Assembly: GCF_034702125.1 (NCBI RefSeq)
Contig: NC_085868.1
Coordinates: 46,087,828 to 46,151,827, forward strand
Length of the DNA: 64,000 bases
Origin: Engraulis encrasicolus
Taxonomy: Eukaryota > Chordata > Actinopteri > Clupeiformes > Engraulidae
Direction of reading: 5' to 3'
Shown here: positions 12,174 through 21,932 of the stretch, in pieces
Layout of the letters: the number at the start of each line of letters is the position of its first letter
Numbering within the stretch: position 1 is the first letter of the stretch
Notes under the pieces: generated by a model
Told to the model about the DNA's origin: nothing
Databases searched by the model: none
What the model saw: only the letters and a program-made list of their open reading frames with translations
Position numbers and translations under genes: made by a program

Positions 12174-13018
12174 TTATGTCATTTTCATGTGTACCCAGAA
12201 ATCATTCCAGATCATTCGTTTCTCATCATTAAGCCTTTCCAGCATACTCTCATAAGAGGCTGCTTCAATTACAGCATTGACCCAGTCTTTCAATTCCAAA
12301 GTTTTAACACACTTCCAATTCCGTAGAATAATTCTCAGTGTTGTGATACAGCAGAGTTTTACCACAGTGAATGCGTGCTTTGAAATGCTTGGTACCACTG
12401 ACTTGTCTCCAAGTAAGCAAAGTCTGGGATCAGCAGGCAGTGAGAAACCCAGCCATTCTTCTAATATCCCAAGGATTTTACACCAAAATGGGTGAACATA
12501 AGAACACTCCCAGAGCATATGAAGAAATGTACCATCTGTTTCCTTGCACTTCCAACATAGGCCATTTTCAGCTATACCCATCCTATACAGTCTAAAGGGG
12601 GTATAGTAGTACCTGTGTACCACTTTATAGTGGATAAATTTCCCTCTTGCTTCCCTAATGTTTTTACCCACATTTGCCATAATCTTTGACCATTCACCTT
12701 CATCAAAGTCGACTCCTAAGTCCCTTTGCCATATTAGTTTCAAACTACAGCAATTATCTGAAGTTGCATTAATAATTAAGTTATAGCACACAGATGCAGT
12801 ATGGGCTATATGTGGTTGCTGAAAGTAAGTAAGCACTGGGTTCTCATTGAAATTAAATTTGTCCCCAACGCAATGTCTGATTTGCAAGTATTTCCAAAAG
12901 TGCCCTCTCCCTTCTATATTGTATTTTCCCATTAAATCAGAGTATGACATAACTTGTCCATCCACATATAAATCCTTCACTGTTGCTATACCTTCCAACA
13001 ATTTTTTTCCCAATACGA
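12174..13018 (-). pseudogene. L1 ORF2, C-terminal part after the frameshift
   Basis: This frame, open from 13115 to the stop at 12174, continues the ORF2 protein after the main frame fails near 13012-13018. It carries the C-terminal region of L1 ORF2, including a cysteine-histidine motif of form C-x2-C-x8-H-x4-C (residues CWKCKETDGTFLHMLWEC), a known L1 hallmark thought to aid RNA binding. Removing one base of the homopolymer would join it to the upstream part and give an ORF2 of about 1,242 residues, near the usual 1,250-1,280. The methionine at 13115 is not a natural start. Confidence 0.9.
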
Positions 13019-15903
13019 ATGTCTGGGTTGTTCCACAATGATGCATAGGATTGTCTGTAGTGTGACAGTTTGAGGAGTTTATGGATTTTACACCAAACAT
13101 AGCGTGAGTGTTCAATCACAGGGTTTGACTCCTGCGTCAGTCCAGAGCGTTGTGAAAGAATGTCCAAGGGCTTGCATGGAGAGGCCAGACTCTGTTCGAA
13201 TGTGACCCAGTCCAGATCAGAGTCAGTATTTCTCCAGTGTTTTGCAAGCTGTGCCATTTCAAAAGAAAGGTCATACATTTTCACATCTGGTAGTCCAAGT
13301 CCTCCTTTATCTTTCAAGGCACACATTTTACTCATTTTAATGTGGGGTCTTTTTCCTTCCCACAGGAAGTCCTTAACAATGTTGTCATATCTCTTGAAAA
13401 TGATGTCTGGAATGTTCAAGGGCAACATCATAGATATGTAATTGAACTGAGGAGCTACAACCATTTTGACCACATTAACCTTTCCCCATAGAGTTAGTTT
13501 GAGGTGTTTCCATTTTTCCACATTATGTTGTATTTTTGTCAGCAGGGGGTCATAATTAAGTGCCATAATCCCCTCTAAATTCTGAGTCAAGCGCACACCA
13601 AGATACTTCATACCTGAAGGAACCCATTTGAAACCAAAACCAGTTACCATGTGAGAATAACATGTCCTTGTAATTGGCATTGCCTCTGATTTTCTCCAGT
13701 TTATTTTGTAGCCAGAAACAACTGAGTATGATTCTATTACCTCCATCAGTAGTGGTAAGGAGGTGGCTGGCTCACTCATTAACAATAAAATGTCATCTGC
13801 ATACAGCATTAGTTTCTGTTCTGTCTCTTTGTCTACTCCTTTCAACCCTAGTATATTTGGATCCTCCCTAATTTTAATAGCCAAAGGCTCCAGTACCATG
13901 GTAAAAAACAACGGGGACAATGGACAGCCTTGGCGAGTGCCCCTTGATACTGTGAAAAATGGAGACATCATGCCATTGGTTATTACTGCTGCTCTTGGGT
14001 TCTGATACAGCAAATTAACCCATGCTCTAAAAACCTTGCCTAAGACAAAACTTGTCATAGTTTTAAACAGAAAATTCCACTGAACTAAGTCAAAAGCCGT
14101 CTGAGCATCTAATGATAGTGCTGCCCCTGGTGTACTTTCAGAGTAGTTTAGCCACATAAGATGCATTAATCGCCTTGTATTGTCAGCTGATGATCTTCCC
14201 TTTATAAAGCCTACCTGATCCTTATGGATTATTTTAGGTAAGACCTTCTCTAAACGTGATGCTAAGACCTTTGCCAATATTTTGCAGTCCACATTTAAAA
14301 GACTCACTGGTCTAAAGTTTGCAGGTTCAGTCGTGTCCCGATCTTTCTTTGGTAACAGTGTTATAATCGCTTCCATGAATGAGTCAGGCAGCGAATTTAC
14401 TTGAAAGGCTTCAGCAATAACATCAGTCAGTATTGGAGCCAGCGTATCTACAAATTTCTTGTAGTATTCAATAGGGAGTCCATCTGAACCAGGAGATTTT
14501 CCAAGTTTCATAGAAGATATAGCATTTCTCACTTCTTCCTCAGTGATGGGTTGGTCTAGCGCTTTTGTTTGTGATGCGTCTAATGTGGGGAGATTCATGC
14601 TTGCGAAAAACTGGTTCACCTTTTCTTCATCTGCATTACAAGGGGCTGTATATAGCTGTTCGTAAAATGTTTGGAAGACGCTATTTATTTCTTTTGTGGT
14701 TGAGACCATGTTATCCCCTTTCTTAATTGCAGGAATTATGTTAGCAGCATTCTGTTGTTTGAGCTGCCTGGACAAAAGTTTTCCTGTTTTTTCACCTCCT
14801 TCATAAAATCTTGTCCGCAACCTGAACAATGCATGTTCAGCTTTTGCATTATACAAGTCATGTAACTGGTACTTATATTTACAAATCTCTTGGTATAACT
14901 CGTCTGAATACTGCCTGGCTAGATTCTTTTCCAGAGCACATATTTTCATTTCTAGGTCACTGAGAATTTCTCTTCGTTCCTTTTTCATTTTAGATGCACG
15001 TGCGATTAGTTTTCCTCGAATATAGGCCTTAGACGCATCCCACACTGAGGATAATCTCTCTGTACTTCCTATGTTTAAGTCAAAAAAGGAGATCAGATCC
15101 TCAGCCAGCATTGTGCTAAATACTTCGTCCTGTAATAATGAAGTATTTAATCTCCATCTTCCTTTTCGTCCTGTATCTGGGTTCAGATTGATATCCAGTT
15201 CAACCGTAGCATGATCTGACAATGCAATTGGTCCAATTTTACAGTTTATGACCTTATTAGTAATATCTTGTGACAGTAAGAAAAAGTCTATCCTTGAATG
15301 GGATTTATGGGCATGCGAGAAGAATGTGTACTCTCTTTCCTTTGGATTAACTAATCTCCATATGTCATTTAGACCTAAATCCTCCACCAGCATATGAAGG
15401 GCAGCCCTGTCCTTTGGCATGGATGTTCCCTGATATTTACTCTTATCCAGACATCCGTCCATAACCTGGTTCCAGTCCCCGGCTAGGATTATTTGCCCAC
15501 TTTTACTACCCAAAATTGTATTTAAATTATGGATAAAGCTTGCATCTGCAGTATTTGGTGCATAAACACTGCACAAAATTACTTTTACACCATTAATAAG
15601 CGCTTCAATACATATCATTCTTCCCTCTTTGTCCTTAGTTTCTGATATTATATTAAAGTTAAGGTGCTTATTAATTAGAATGACTACACCATTCTGTTTG
15701 CTAGAAAAAGAAGAGTGGAAAACATGTCCCACCCATTCTCGCTTGAATTTTAGTGCTTCTGTATCCCTTACATGGCTTTCTTGTATAAAGGCTATATCTG
15801 CCTGTTTTTGTTTAAGATAAGATAACACCTTTCTTCTTTTTATAGGACTTCCACAGCCGTTAATATTCCACGTTACACATCTAATATGACTACCTGTTAA
15901 CAT
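12937..15903 (-). pseudogene. L1 ORF2: endonuclease and reverse transcriptase, frameshifted
   Basis: It encodes the enzyme that nicks target DNA and reverse-transcribes the element RNA. The N-terminus is an apurinic-like endonuclease: NINGCG near residue 14, FIQESH near 39, GDWNQVMD, then the catalytic SDH near 229. The reverse transcriptase follows with FRPVSLLN near 526, motif A (LDAQTAFD, near 598), QGCPLSPLFF near 656 and the catalytic YADD near 699. The start at 15903 lies at the usual distance from the endonuclease core. The frame leaves the family sequence at a T7 run (A7 on the coding strand, 13012-13018), so residues after about 963 (SNSEGFICGW and on) are out of frame. Catalytic residues are intact. 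The shift is +1, so a classical -1 slippery site cannot explain it. An indel, real or from sequencing, is likeliest. Confidence 0.95.
13012..13018 (-). other. Frameshift site in ORF2 (7-base homopolymer)
   Basis: Reading GGG AAA AAA ATT leads out of frame. With six A rather than seven, the reading passes directly into the conserved C-terminal frame (KLLEG...). A single-base gain in a homopolymer is both a common mutation and a common sequencing error. Confidence 0.85.
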
Positions 15904-16278
15904 AAATCATCATGGAGATACATGTCAAGGTGCTGCCCCCTAGTGGGTAATGGCGTGGTACAGGACATTCATTTAAATTCTGAAAAAAATAGTTGGACCT
16001 TTCAAACAAAACCAAACATTTCTGTAACCCCTCCAGAAAAAGTAAACAACAACGTATAGCATTGTCAATACCCCCCTCAGAAAACACAAGAAAATAAACT
16101 AACAAAAATGAATAAAGACCCGCGGTCTTCTTTCCACAAACCCTGATTCCGGTCCGTGACGTGCCGGGTAGCCCCAAGGGCTATGCTTGAACAGCAGCAC
16201 ACTTACCTACTAGTCCCACCCACCAACCCACACCACCAGCTCCTCATCTAAGCTAACATAAAATGAATGCTCACAGCA

Positions 16279-17166
16279 TTAATCAGTTGACCCACCACAG
16301 CGCTCACGAATGAACTTCTCAGCCTCCTTGCTGGAAGTGAAACTGCGCTCCTTCCCGTTCCAAGTGAAACGGAGGGATGCTGGAAGCGCAAATGTAAACC
16401 TCACGTTGAGCTTGTGCAACATCTTCCGTGACGCAGTGAATTCTCTTCTTTTCTTGGCCCGGTCCCTCGACATGTCGGGAAAGAAAGACACTCTGCAATC
16501 TCTCCATTCGATGGATCCCTTCTCTTTGGCTGCCTGTAAAATCGTATCCCTCGCGGATGTGCGCAGGAACTTGATCAAGACGGTTCTTGGTGGTTTATCC
16601 TCGTCGTGGTTGTCAGCTGCCCTTGTTGCTTTTTTAGCTTCGCGCTTGCCCACACGATAAGTCCCTTCAATCTCGAACTCTCCATCCAATTCGATTCCTA
16701 GCCCCTCGGATATCAGCTGTTGTACGCAGTTGACAAGTCCATCTGTTTCTAGTTCCTCCGTTAGACCGATTAGTCTCACATTGTTGCGACGGTTCATATT
16801 TTCCAGTTCCTCTATTCGATTATACAGCGTATCCAGACGTTCATCTGCTCTACGGCTTTCTTCAGTTAGCCTTGAAGCAGTGTCCTCAACTGTTGATATA
16901 CGTTCCTCTGCTTCATCCAATCTCACCTGGATTGAGCTCACAGAGTTCTTTAAATCAGTGACTGTTTCTTTTATCGATGAAACATCTGTGGCGACCGTTT
17001 GAAGTGTGCTTGCAATTTTACCCATTTCGGATAACATGTTGTCCATTTTGGAGTGTTCAGGTGTCGGCGAAGTCTGTCTTGTAGCCCTGCGGTTCGATGT
17101 TTTTCCTTGGAAATATTTCGATGTAGATGACATCTGACGCGTTTTTTGTTGCAATATTGGAAGCAC
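16279..17166 (-). CDS. L1 ORF1-type RNA-binding protein (295 aa)
   Basis: ORF1 protein packages L1 RNA as a nucleic-acid chaperone. Here residues 1-40 are a basic, Ser/Thr-rich tail. Residues about 41-125 form a heptad-type coiled coil (IASTLQTVATDVSSIKETV, then LDEAEERISTVEDTASRL). Next comes an RRM-like segment starting NNVRLIGL near residue 128, then a basic C-terminal domain with FPDMSRDRAKKRREF and a conserved F-E-K-F-type end. This is the order of vertebrate L1 ORF1p (trimeric coiled coil, RRM, C-terminal domain), and the length is normal. The first ATG (17166) is taken; M12 and M41 are alternatives. No stop or frameshift is seen. The stop is 375 bases before the ORF2 start. Confidence 0.9.
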   Translation of the reverse strand: MLPILQQKTRQMSSTSKYFQGKTSNRRATRQTSPTPEHSKMDNMLSEMGKIASTLQTVATDVSSIKETVTDLKNSVSSIQVRLDEAEERISTVEDTASRLTEESRRADERLDTLYNRIEELENMNRRNNVRLIGLTEELETDGLVNCVQQLISEGLGIELDGEFEIEGTYRVGKREAKKATRAADNHDEDKPPRTVLIKFLRTSARDTILQAAKEKGSIEWRDCRVSFFPDMSRDRAKKRREFTASRKMLHKLNVRFTFALPASLRFTWNGKERSFTSSKEAEKFIRERCGGSTD

Positions 17167-17301
17167 TATATATAATGTTCAATCGTGGCAAAACTTTGCT
17201 TAGATTAAGGAGTGAATTTATACGGATATTGTAATTAAATTGGTGGGTTCAGGGACCGACGAAACTATGCTGCCATCTTCCTCGGCTGCCCCACGTGACT
17301 C
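17167..17301 (-). promoter_or_regulatory. L1 5' UTR / presumed internal promoter
   Basis: About 135 bases between the 5' target duplication and the ORF1 start. LINE internal promoters lie here by family rule. I see no diagnostic factor site, so the promoter role is inferred from position only. Confidence 0.45.
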
Positions 17302-17318
17302 CCTTTGTATTGGATCTT
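17302..17318. repeat. L1 target-site duplication, right copy
   Basis: CCTTTGTATTGGATCTT, identical to 11957-11973, at the 5' side of the minus-strand element. It is followed at once by AA and the edge of the palindromic repeat at 17321. Confidence 0.95.
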
Positions 17319-17320
17319 AA

Positions 17321-17465
17321 AGGTGGGGTTGCAGGTATGACATCACGTTGGGGGAACTCCGACAGGATTCTAAGGTTTTACATAGAATCCTATGAGCCTG
17401 CGGAACCCCCAACGTGATGTCATAATAGTACATTTTCTTAAAGTGGTTAACCAGCAACCCCACCT
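17321..17465. repeat. Palindromic MITE-like repeat, 145 bp
   Basis: Outer arms AGGTGGGGTTGC (17321-17332) and GCAACCCCACCT (17454-17465). Inner arms TATGACATCACGTTGGGGG and CCCCCAACGTGATGTCATA. A central AGGATTCT/AGAATCCT pair. It is preceded by TTAA, but no TTAA follows the right arm. Confidence 0.8.
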
Positions 17466-17518
17466 GACACCAAGAGACAAGTGTTTGTGTGCAACAGCAT
17501 TAGTTACTCCCACCAAGC

Positions 17519-17730
17519 CTCTCTGTCAGGGCTGGACTGGTAATCTGGCACAGCGGGTAATTCCTGGTAGGCCCTGCACCCCTGTGGCCCCCTATTTTCA
17601 GAAATGTAAAAACATATATATATAATAGGGCCCACCAGTGAGTCAGTTCTGCGCCGCTAATTATGAAGGGCCCCTTTGATCCAGAAGTGCCCAGGCCCTA
17701 TTTCTCCTCCAGTCTAGCCCTGCTCTCAGT
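17519..17730. mobile_element. hAT-like MITE, GGGCTGGACTGG family, copy 1
   Basis: Element 17527-17722 (196 bp) from CAGGGCTGGACTGG to a reverse-complementary CCAGTCTAGCCCTG. Flanking 8-mers CTCTCTGT (17519-17526) and CTCTCAGT (17723-17730) match at 7 of 8. Related copies are at 48241 and 48937. Confidence 0.88.
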
Positions 17731-17829
17731 GGTTTAGCTCGTAGCCACTACAAATTGCATAGCCATTACGGTCTTGTCTTATTCTGATCATACTGTGCTA
17801 TAACAGCCTGCTGTGCCACTGGATTACAT

Positions 17830-17830
<1 letters not shown>

Positions 17831-17909
<79 letters not shown>
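17831..17909. repeat. (GA)n microsatellite
   Basis: Almost uninterrupted GA dinucleotides over about 79 bases. Confidence 0.98.
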
Positions 17910-17913
<4 letters not shown>

Positions 17914-19005
17914 AATGCCTAATATACCCATAAACACATGATTAGTGCAGTTTTCATACGCCTCTCCAGAACCATATGTTGGCTTAGAGCAAATGTAAAT
18001 AACCGTTAATTGGCGTTTCAGCTTATTATATTCTTTGAGATGCAATATGAATAGATTATTTTAGGCTGTGGTGGGTTTTTTTTTGTTGCTCCTCTCTCAC
18101 ATTCTGTGCATCTGCTTTTCCTGGTGAAAGCATAAATGTGATAACTACACAACAGATAGCTGAAAACCCTATCTGAGCCATGCCAAAGAGCATGAATTAA
18201 AGCTAAGCTACAGCATAGCCTTGAGGAGTTTATAAATTCCACACTAAGCAGCAGACATCTTCTCCTTCCTGGGGATTAAAGCCCCCTGCTGGCGTGTTGT
18301 GCTTCAATATCAGGTAGGCTGCAGACACCCTGAACTTGACACATTTTTTTTGCTGTTAAATCCTGAGAGACTTGGGTGATGTTTTGACGTTGTTATAGTA
18401 GACTGTATCTGAACATAAACACATACTTTCAAGGTTTGATTTACCCTCTTATTTGGTAGGCCTATTTGAGCAACACAGGTTTGTGGAAACATTCTGGTAC
18501 CATTGAGGAGATTCTTCATGATGTATTTGATATTTATTAGGTCATTAGGCTATTATATCAATCAGGTATAGGGAACTGAAAGGCCAGAGACTGATTTTTA
18601 GTTAAAGTTTGTGGTCATGTACGCCTAAGGGAAGTGACATTTTATATTTTCCCTTGTAGGCCTACACTATGCATTACAAAAAAAATATTTGGCTCGGCCT
18701 ACTGTGATTACACTTGCTTGGCAAAGGGTTTTGTGATTGGGCCAACAGGTTGTTATATATGTGTAGGCTTAACAAGTAGGCCTAAATGGGATAGTCAGTC
18801 ACACACCAATTGATTGTTTGGCAAGTGGTGCCTATGTCACGAAGCAAGTTAATCACATAACTGTTTCAAACTTTCTGAAAACTTGACAGCCTGCAATTGT
18901 CTAGGTAAGCCATGACAGGACCATCAAACCATGTTAATCCATTGAGTCCATGTTATTTTGCTGTTAAGAATCTTGGCAACGTTGTGTTTTAATGTGTCTA
19001 GCCTA
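17910..19005. other. No gene seen
   Basis: AT-rich, apparently non-repetitive. TAGGCCTA occurs three times (18457, 18657, 18777). No coding frame is recognised. Confidence 0.45.
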
Positions 19006-20375
19006 CACAGTAAATTGTGTAGTGTTAAAATAACACTTAAAGAGTTAAAATTAACACTGTTCTAGTGTCTATTTGGTCCTGCTCCAGATCAGTGTTAAAC
19101 ACTGGTGTTAGATGTATAGTGTTAAGCTAACACTATAAAGAGTAAAGCAGTTTCGGGGAGCACCCTACTAAAGAGTAATTAAGCACCTCCCATCCTCCAC
19201 CATGACTGAAACACCCTGCGCCTGGCATCAGTTTGCCACACTGCTCTCTTAAGATAATGTTTGAAGTTGCTGAAAACATGTAAAATGTCTATATTTTACA
19301 TATCAGTCCATGCTGTACTGCACCACAATGTGAGAGAAATTTCAGCTGAGCATGTATGAACACAATCTGGGGACTAATACAAAATGTTTTCCTTAATGAA
19401 GTTTAAAACATAACCATACCATCTACTTCAAGTGCACAATGGAGCAAGCAATGTAACATGTGCTGTTACTGACTAGCTCACAAAGCAGGCACAAGATGTA
19501 GCTAACAAATGCCATAAGCCAAAAGCGCCTTTAGCTTGCTTGCAAACATCAAGTGCACAATGGAGCAAACAATGTAACATGTGCTGTTACTGACTAGCTC
19601 ACAAAGCAAGGCACAAGATGTATTTAACAAATGCCATAAGCCAAAAGCGCCTTTAGCTTGCTTGCAAAGCAGGTAAACAAGCGCTATGCTGTGCCATACT
19701 GACCAGTCAGCAGGCAGGCAAATATTTAAAGCACTGTGACAGTCCAGGTTTATATACAGGCTCAAGAGTACCATGTGACCAGATTGATTAGGAGTTTTTC
19801 AGGTGCAAGCAATTGAGTCATGATATACCAGCCCTAAGTAATTAGGTTTGGCCAGGCGCTGATGGACAGATTGGTTGTGAGGGGCCTGCTTGTTACCGGC
19901 AAAGGTGTAACAAGTGCTCAAGTTATTTCTTTCACTCAACACATCTTTTGTGTGATGTTGTGTGCACAGCCAAACCTTAGATCAACCCAACCAAGTTGAG
20001 TTAAATGAATGAAATGGAATAATAAAAAAAAATATTGTGTAGATGATTAAATCTGGAGGAATTGCTTGGTTTTACTGTAACCAAAGGGAACATTTCTAGG
20101 TGGTAGATTTTGGTTTGGTAATAACCCCAACCTTTAGAGAACCAAAAGTCAAACGTTCTCTTTACGTTCTCTGTTACTAGGGCATACAATGGCGCAGACA
20201 AACTCCATCACCTCGAGGAGGCGGGGGCTCTCTGGAGTACTTCTAACTCCACACAATTTAACAACTTCATTTGTCACTGACACTGGAGAGCATCTCACTC
20301 CATTTGGTGTTGGAATTACTCCAATAGTGTTAATAAGCCTTAACACTGCAAAATTAACACTGGCGAATTTACTGT
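19006..20375. mobile_element. Inverted-repeat element, diverged relative of the 1.8-kb family
   Basis: Ends CACAGTAAATT (19006) and AATTTACTGTG (20375) are inverted repeats. Similarity extends inward through GTGTTAA/TTAACAC blocks. The segment 19671-19930 parallels the core of the three 1.8-kb copies: GCTATGCTGTGCCAT, CAGCAGGCAGGCAA, TTTATATACAGG, AGAGTACCATGTGACCAGA and GTGTAACAAGT. It lacks the CCGGATCC-rich insert of that family. No transposase frame. The target duplication is unclear. Confidence 0.7.
19429..19670. repeat. 121-bp tandem duplication inside the 19-kb element
   Basis: Units begin CAAGTGCACAATGGAGCAA at 19429 and 19550 and are nearly identical. They end in CCTTTAGCTTGCTTGCAAA. 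Differences include GCAGGCAC versus GCAAGGCAC and GTAGCTAAC versus GTATTTAAC. Confidence 0.92.
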
Positions 20376-20535
20376 GTACACGAATGTGGTCACAGAGACT
20401 GCATGGAAGTGTTCAAAATGCCAAGTTTATTTCTTCAAAACTTCAACCAACCATTCTAATAGGCTAAGTAAGGCTGTTGGTGAAAACGGCACTGGCTGTC
20501 GACACCACAGATAATGTTTAATGATGTGGTCTTAC

Positions 20536-20679
20536 CTGATATCTCCTGGTGAGGAACACGTGTGAGCCTAAAGCATTTGGCGGTGTAAGCATGCCAAACA
20601 TCATCGCCGCTCCGCGATTTAGCACCAGGGACAGCAGCACCGCCAGAGTGCAAAAGACTTCTGTGAACATCGCGGGCAT
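20536..20679 (-). CDS. Possible first coding exon of a secreted or membrane protein
   Basis: The minus strand opens at ATG 20679 and reads 48 codons to a good splice donor, CAG/GTAAGA, whose last exon base is 20536 (phase 0). The peptide starts with a textbook signal peptide: a short n-region (MPAMFTEV), a hydrophobic core (FCTLAVLLSLVL), then NRGAA. The mature part seen is MMFGMLTPPNALGSHVFLTR plus RYQ. Reading on past the donor hits a stop after five codons, as expected of an intron. A clear acceptor lies 85 bases upstream of the ATG. I do not recognise the gene. VFL followed by a basic pair faintly recalls propeptides of Gla-domain proteins, but that is too little for a name. Later exons are not seen in the 20 kb downstream, so a long first intron, or a false call, are both possible. 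Confidence 0.5.
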
Positions 20680-20764
20680 GTTAATCCAGCCTAGACACCC
20701 GTTATTTCAAATCCATTGAAAAGTGACAGTGCGGCAATCCGCAAATTCCATTGTCTTGATCCAG
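20680..20764 (-). other. 5' UTR part of the candidate exon, with splice acceptor
   Basis: On the minus strand, TATTTCTCTTCCTTTAG ends just before 20764 (AG at 20766-20765). This is a strong pyrimidine tract and acceptor. The 85 bases to the ATG contain no upstream ATG in frame with it that stays open. The pair of splice sites gives an internal exon of 229 bases (20536-20764). Confidence 0.45.
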
Positions 20765-20766
20765 GG

Positions 20767-21401
20767 CTAAAGGAAGAGAAATATTTGCAGAAAATAATAA
20801 TAAAAGATACACTTTACTTCCCATGCACCTTGTAGCGGTTCCCCCTGTGCGCGAGACAGAACGAACACATGTTTACTGCGAGAAGCCCAGCCCCCGCAGA
20901 GCGACAGTTTGTGAGCTGTCCAGTCAACTTGTCTCCCGACTGGAGTCCCATACTGGTCCTATTTCTGTTACAAGCAGAAACTAGAAATCCTGAGAAGGGA
21001 GACACACACTGAACGCATACCCCAGTCATATGCTGAGGGAGAGAGGAAGCGCAGCAAAAAACACGGACTGGATCAGAATGGCCCTCACGACAACTTTTTA
21101 CGCACGCGTAAAAAGTCAATCAATGGCCACCCAACCAACTTGGGGCATGTATCGCATGCCTTGATTTTGTTTATTGTATCTGCCGAAGTTTGAGATAAAA
21201 TTACTTTCATCGTGCTAGACATGGCGTCAGTAGATTCATTTCATTTCACAAATACTTGGAAACCCTCCTCCGCATTCCAAATCAAAGCAAAAAAAAGTGA
21301 ATATTGTTCTATTCAACCAACGTGAAACTATAAGCCTACCTGCTTAAATGTGTTAGGCTATACCAGACGTCTCTTCTGCAGGGTGTCTCTGAGAGTTACA
21401 A
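20767..21401. other. Upstream of candidate exon; CpG-rich palindrome
   Basis: Moderately CpG-rich at 20800-21120. A short palindrome, ACTTTTTA-CGCACGCG-TAAAAAGT, occupies 21093-21116. No firm transcription start can be placed. The 101-codon minus frame at 20814-21119 has no recognised domain. Confidence 0.4.
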
Positions 21402-21716
21402 TTAAAGGTGCACTGTGTAATATTTTTAGCAGTTTATTTCAAGAATTCATGCTGCCCATTCACAAACGTTACATTTTTTTTAACAAATACCTAACACCAC
21501 CATCACATTATTATGACTGGGAAAACTGCTCTGTTCATACACAAAAAGGTAAATCTTCTCCATATCTGCCATTTTGAATGTCCACAAATAAACATTTTAA
21601 GCAGCAAAACTTACTGTACTTTGGTAAATATTCATGAAAAGATCAAATTTGGCAATAGGCAACACAGTTTGAATGTGCAGCATAATACTCTGGCCAACAT
21701 ACACATGCACCTTTAA
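21402..21716. mobile_element. TTAA-flanked MITE, AGGTGCACTGTG ends
   Basis: Element 21406-21712 (307 bp) between TTAA (21402-21405) and TTAA (21713-21716). Left end AGGTGCACTGTGTA; right end, reverse complemented, AGGTGCATGTGTA. TTAA duplications are used by piggyBac and Kolobok; the TIRs do not decide which for me. A partial relative is at 39682-39926. Confidence 0.82.
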
Positions 21717-21932
21717 AGGTAGATATCAAAGACTAATTACAGCAGTTTGTTTTTCCGAAATGTATGCTGCATTCACATTTTGTACACCACATTTACTCTG
21801 TAATAAACTAATATTTAGGTCTACTAGTTTGACAAAAATACAGGAAGTTTTGCAGCCAAAGATGTCTCTGACTGGTGATTCAAAATGGCAGACAAAAGGA
21901 AGATCTTCAGAGATTCATACTTGAAACCACAT

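Larger units (their letters stand above)
11957..17318 (-). mobile_element. Full-length L1/Tx1-type LINE with 17-bp target duplication
   Basis: The non-LTR retrotransposon body spans 11974-17301 (5.33 kb) on the minus strand. The same 17-mer, CCTTTGTATTGGATCTT, sits at 11957-11973 and 17302-17318 and is the target-site duplication. In order it has a short 5' UTR (17167-17301), ORF1 (17166-16279), a 375-bp spacer, ORF2 (15903 to 12174, with one frameshift), a 3' UTR with AATAAA, and a short A-rich tail. The implied first-strand nick on the plus strand is CTT/AAAG, close to the TTTT/AA preference of L1 endonucleases. The intact 5' end and identical target copies suggest a young insertion. It is in the same orientation as the possible host gene at 20.5 kb. 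Confidence 0.95.

Noticed and set aside
12937..13011. Last 25 codons of the main ORF2 frame
   Set aside because: These residues come after the homopolymer frameshift and do not continue the ORF2 family sequence. The other frame does.
13012..13018. Programmed ribosomal frameshift in ORF2
   Set aside because: The shift needed is +1, not the -1 expected of an A-rich slippery site. L1 ORF2 is normally a single frame, so an indel is simpler.
15890..16177. 95-codon minus frame between L1 ORF1 and ORF2
   Set aside because: Lies in the L1 spacer and overlaps the ORF2 start. No known L1 protein is encoded there and no domain is seen.
16310..17002. Plus-strand frames opposite ORF1
   Set aside because: Antisense shadows of a clear L1 ORF1. 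The composition reflects the reverse of the coiled-coil codons.
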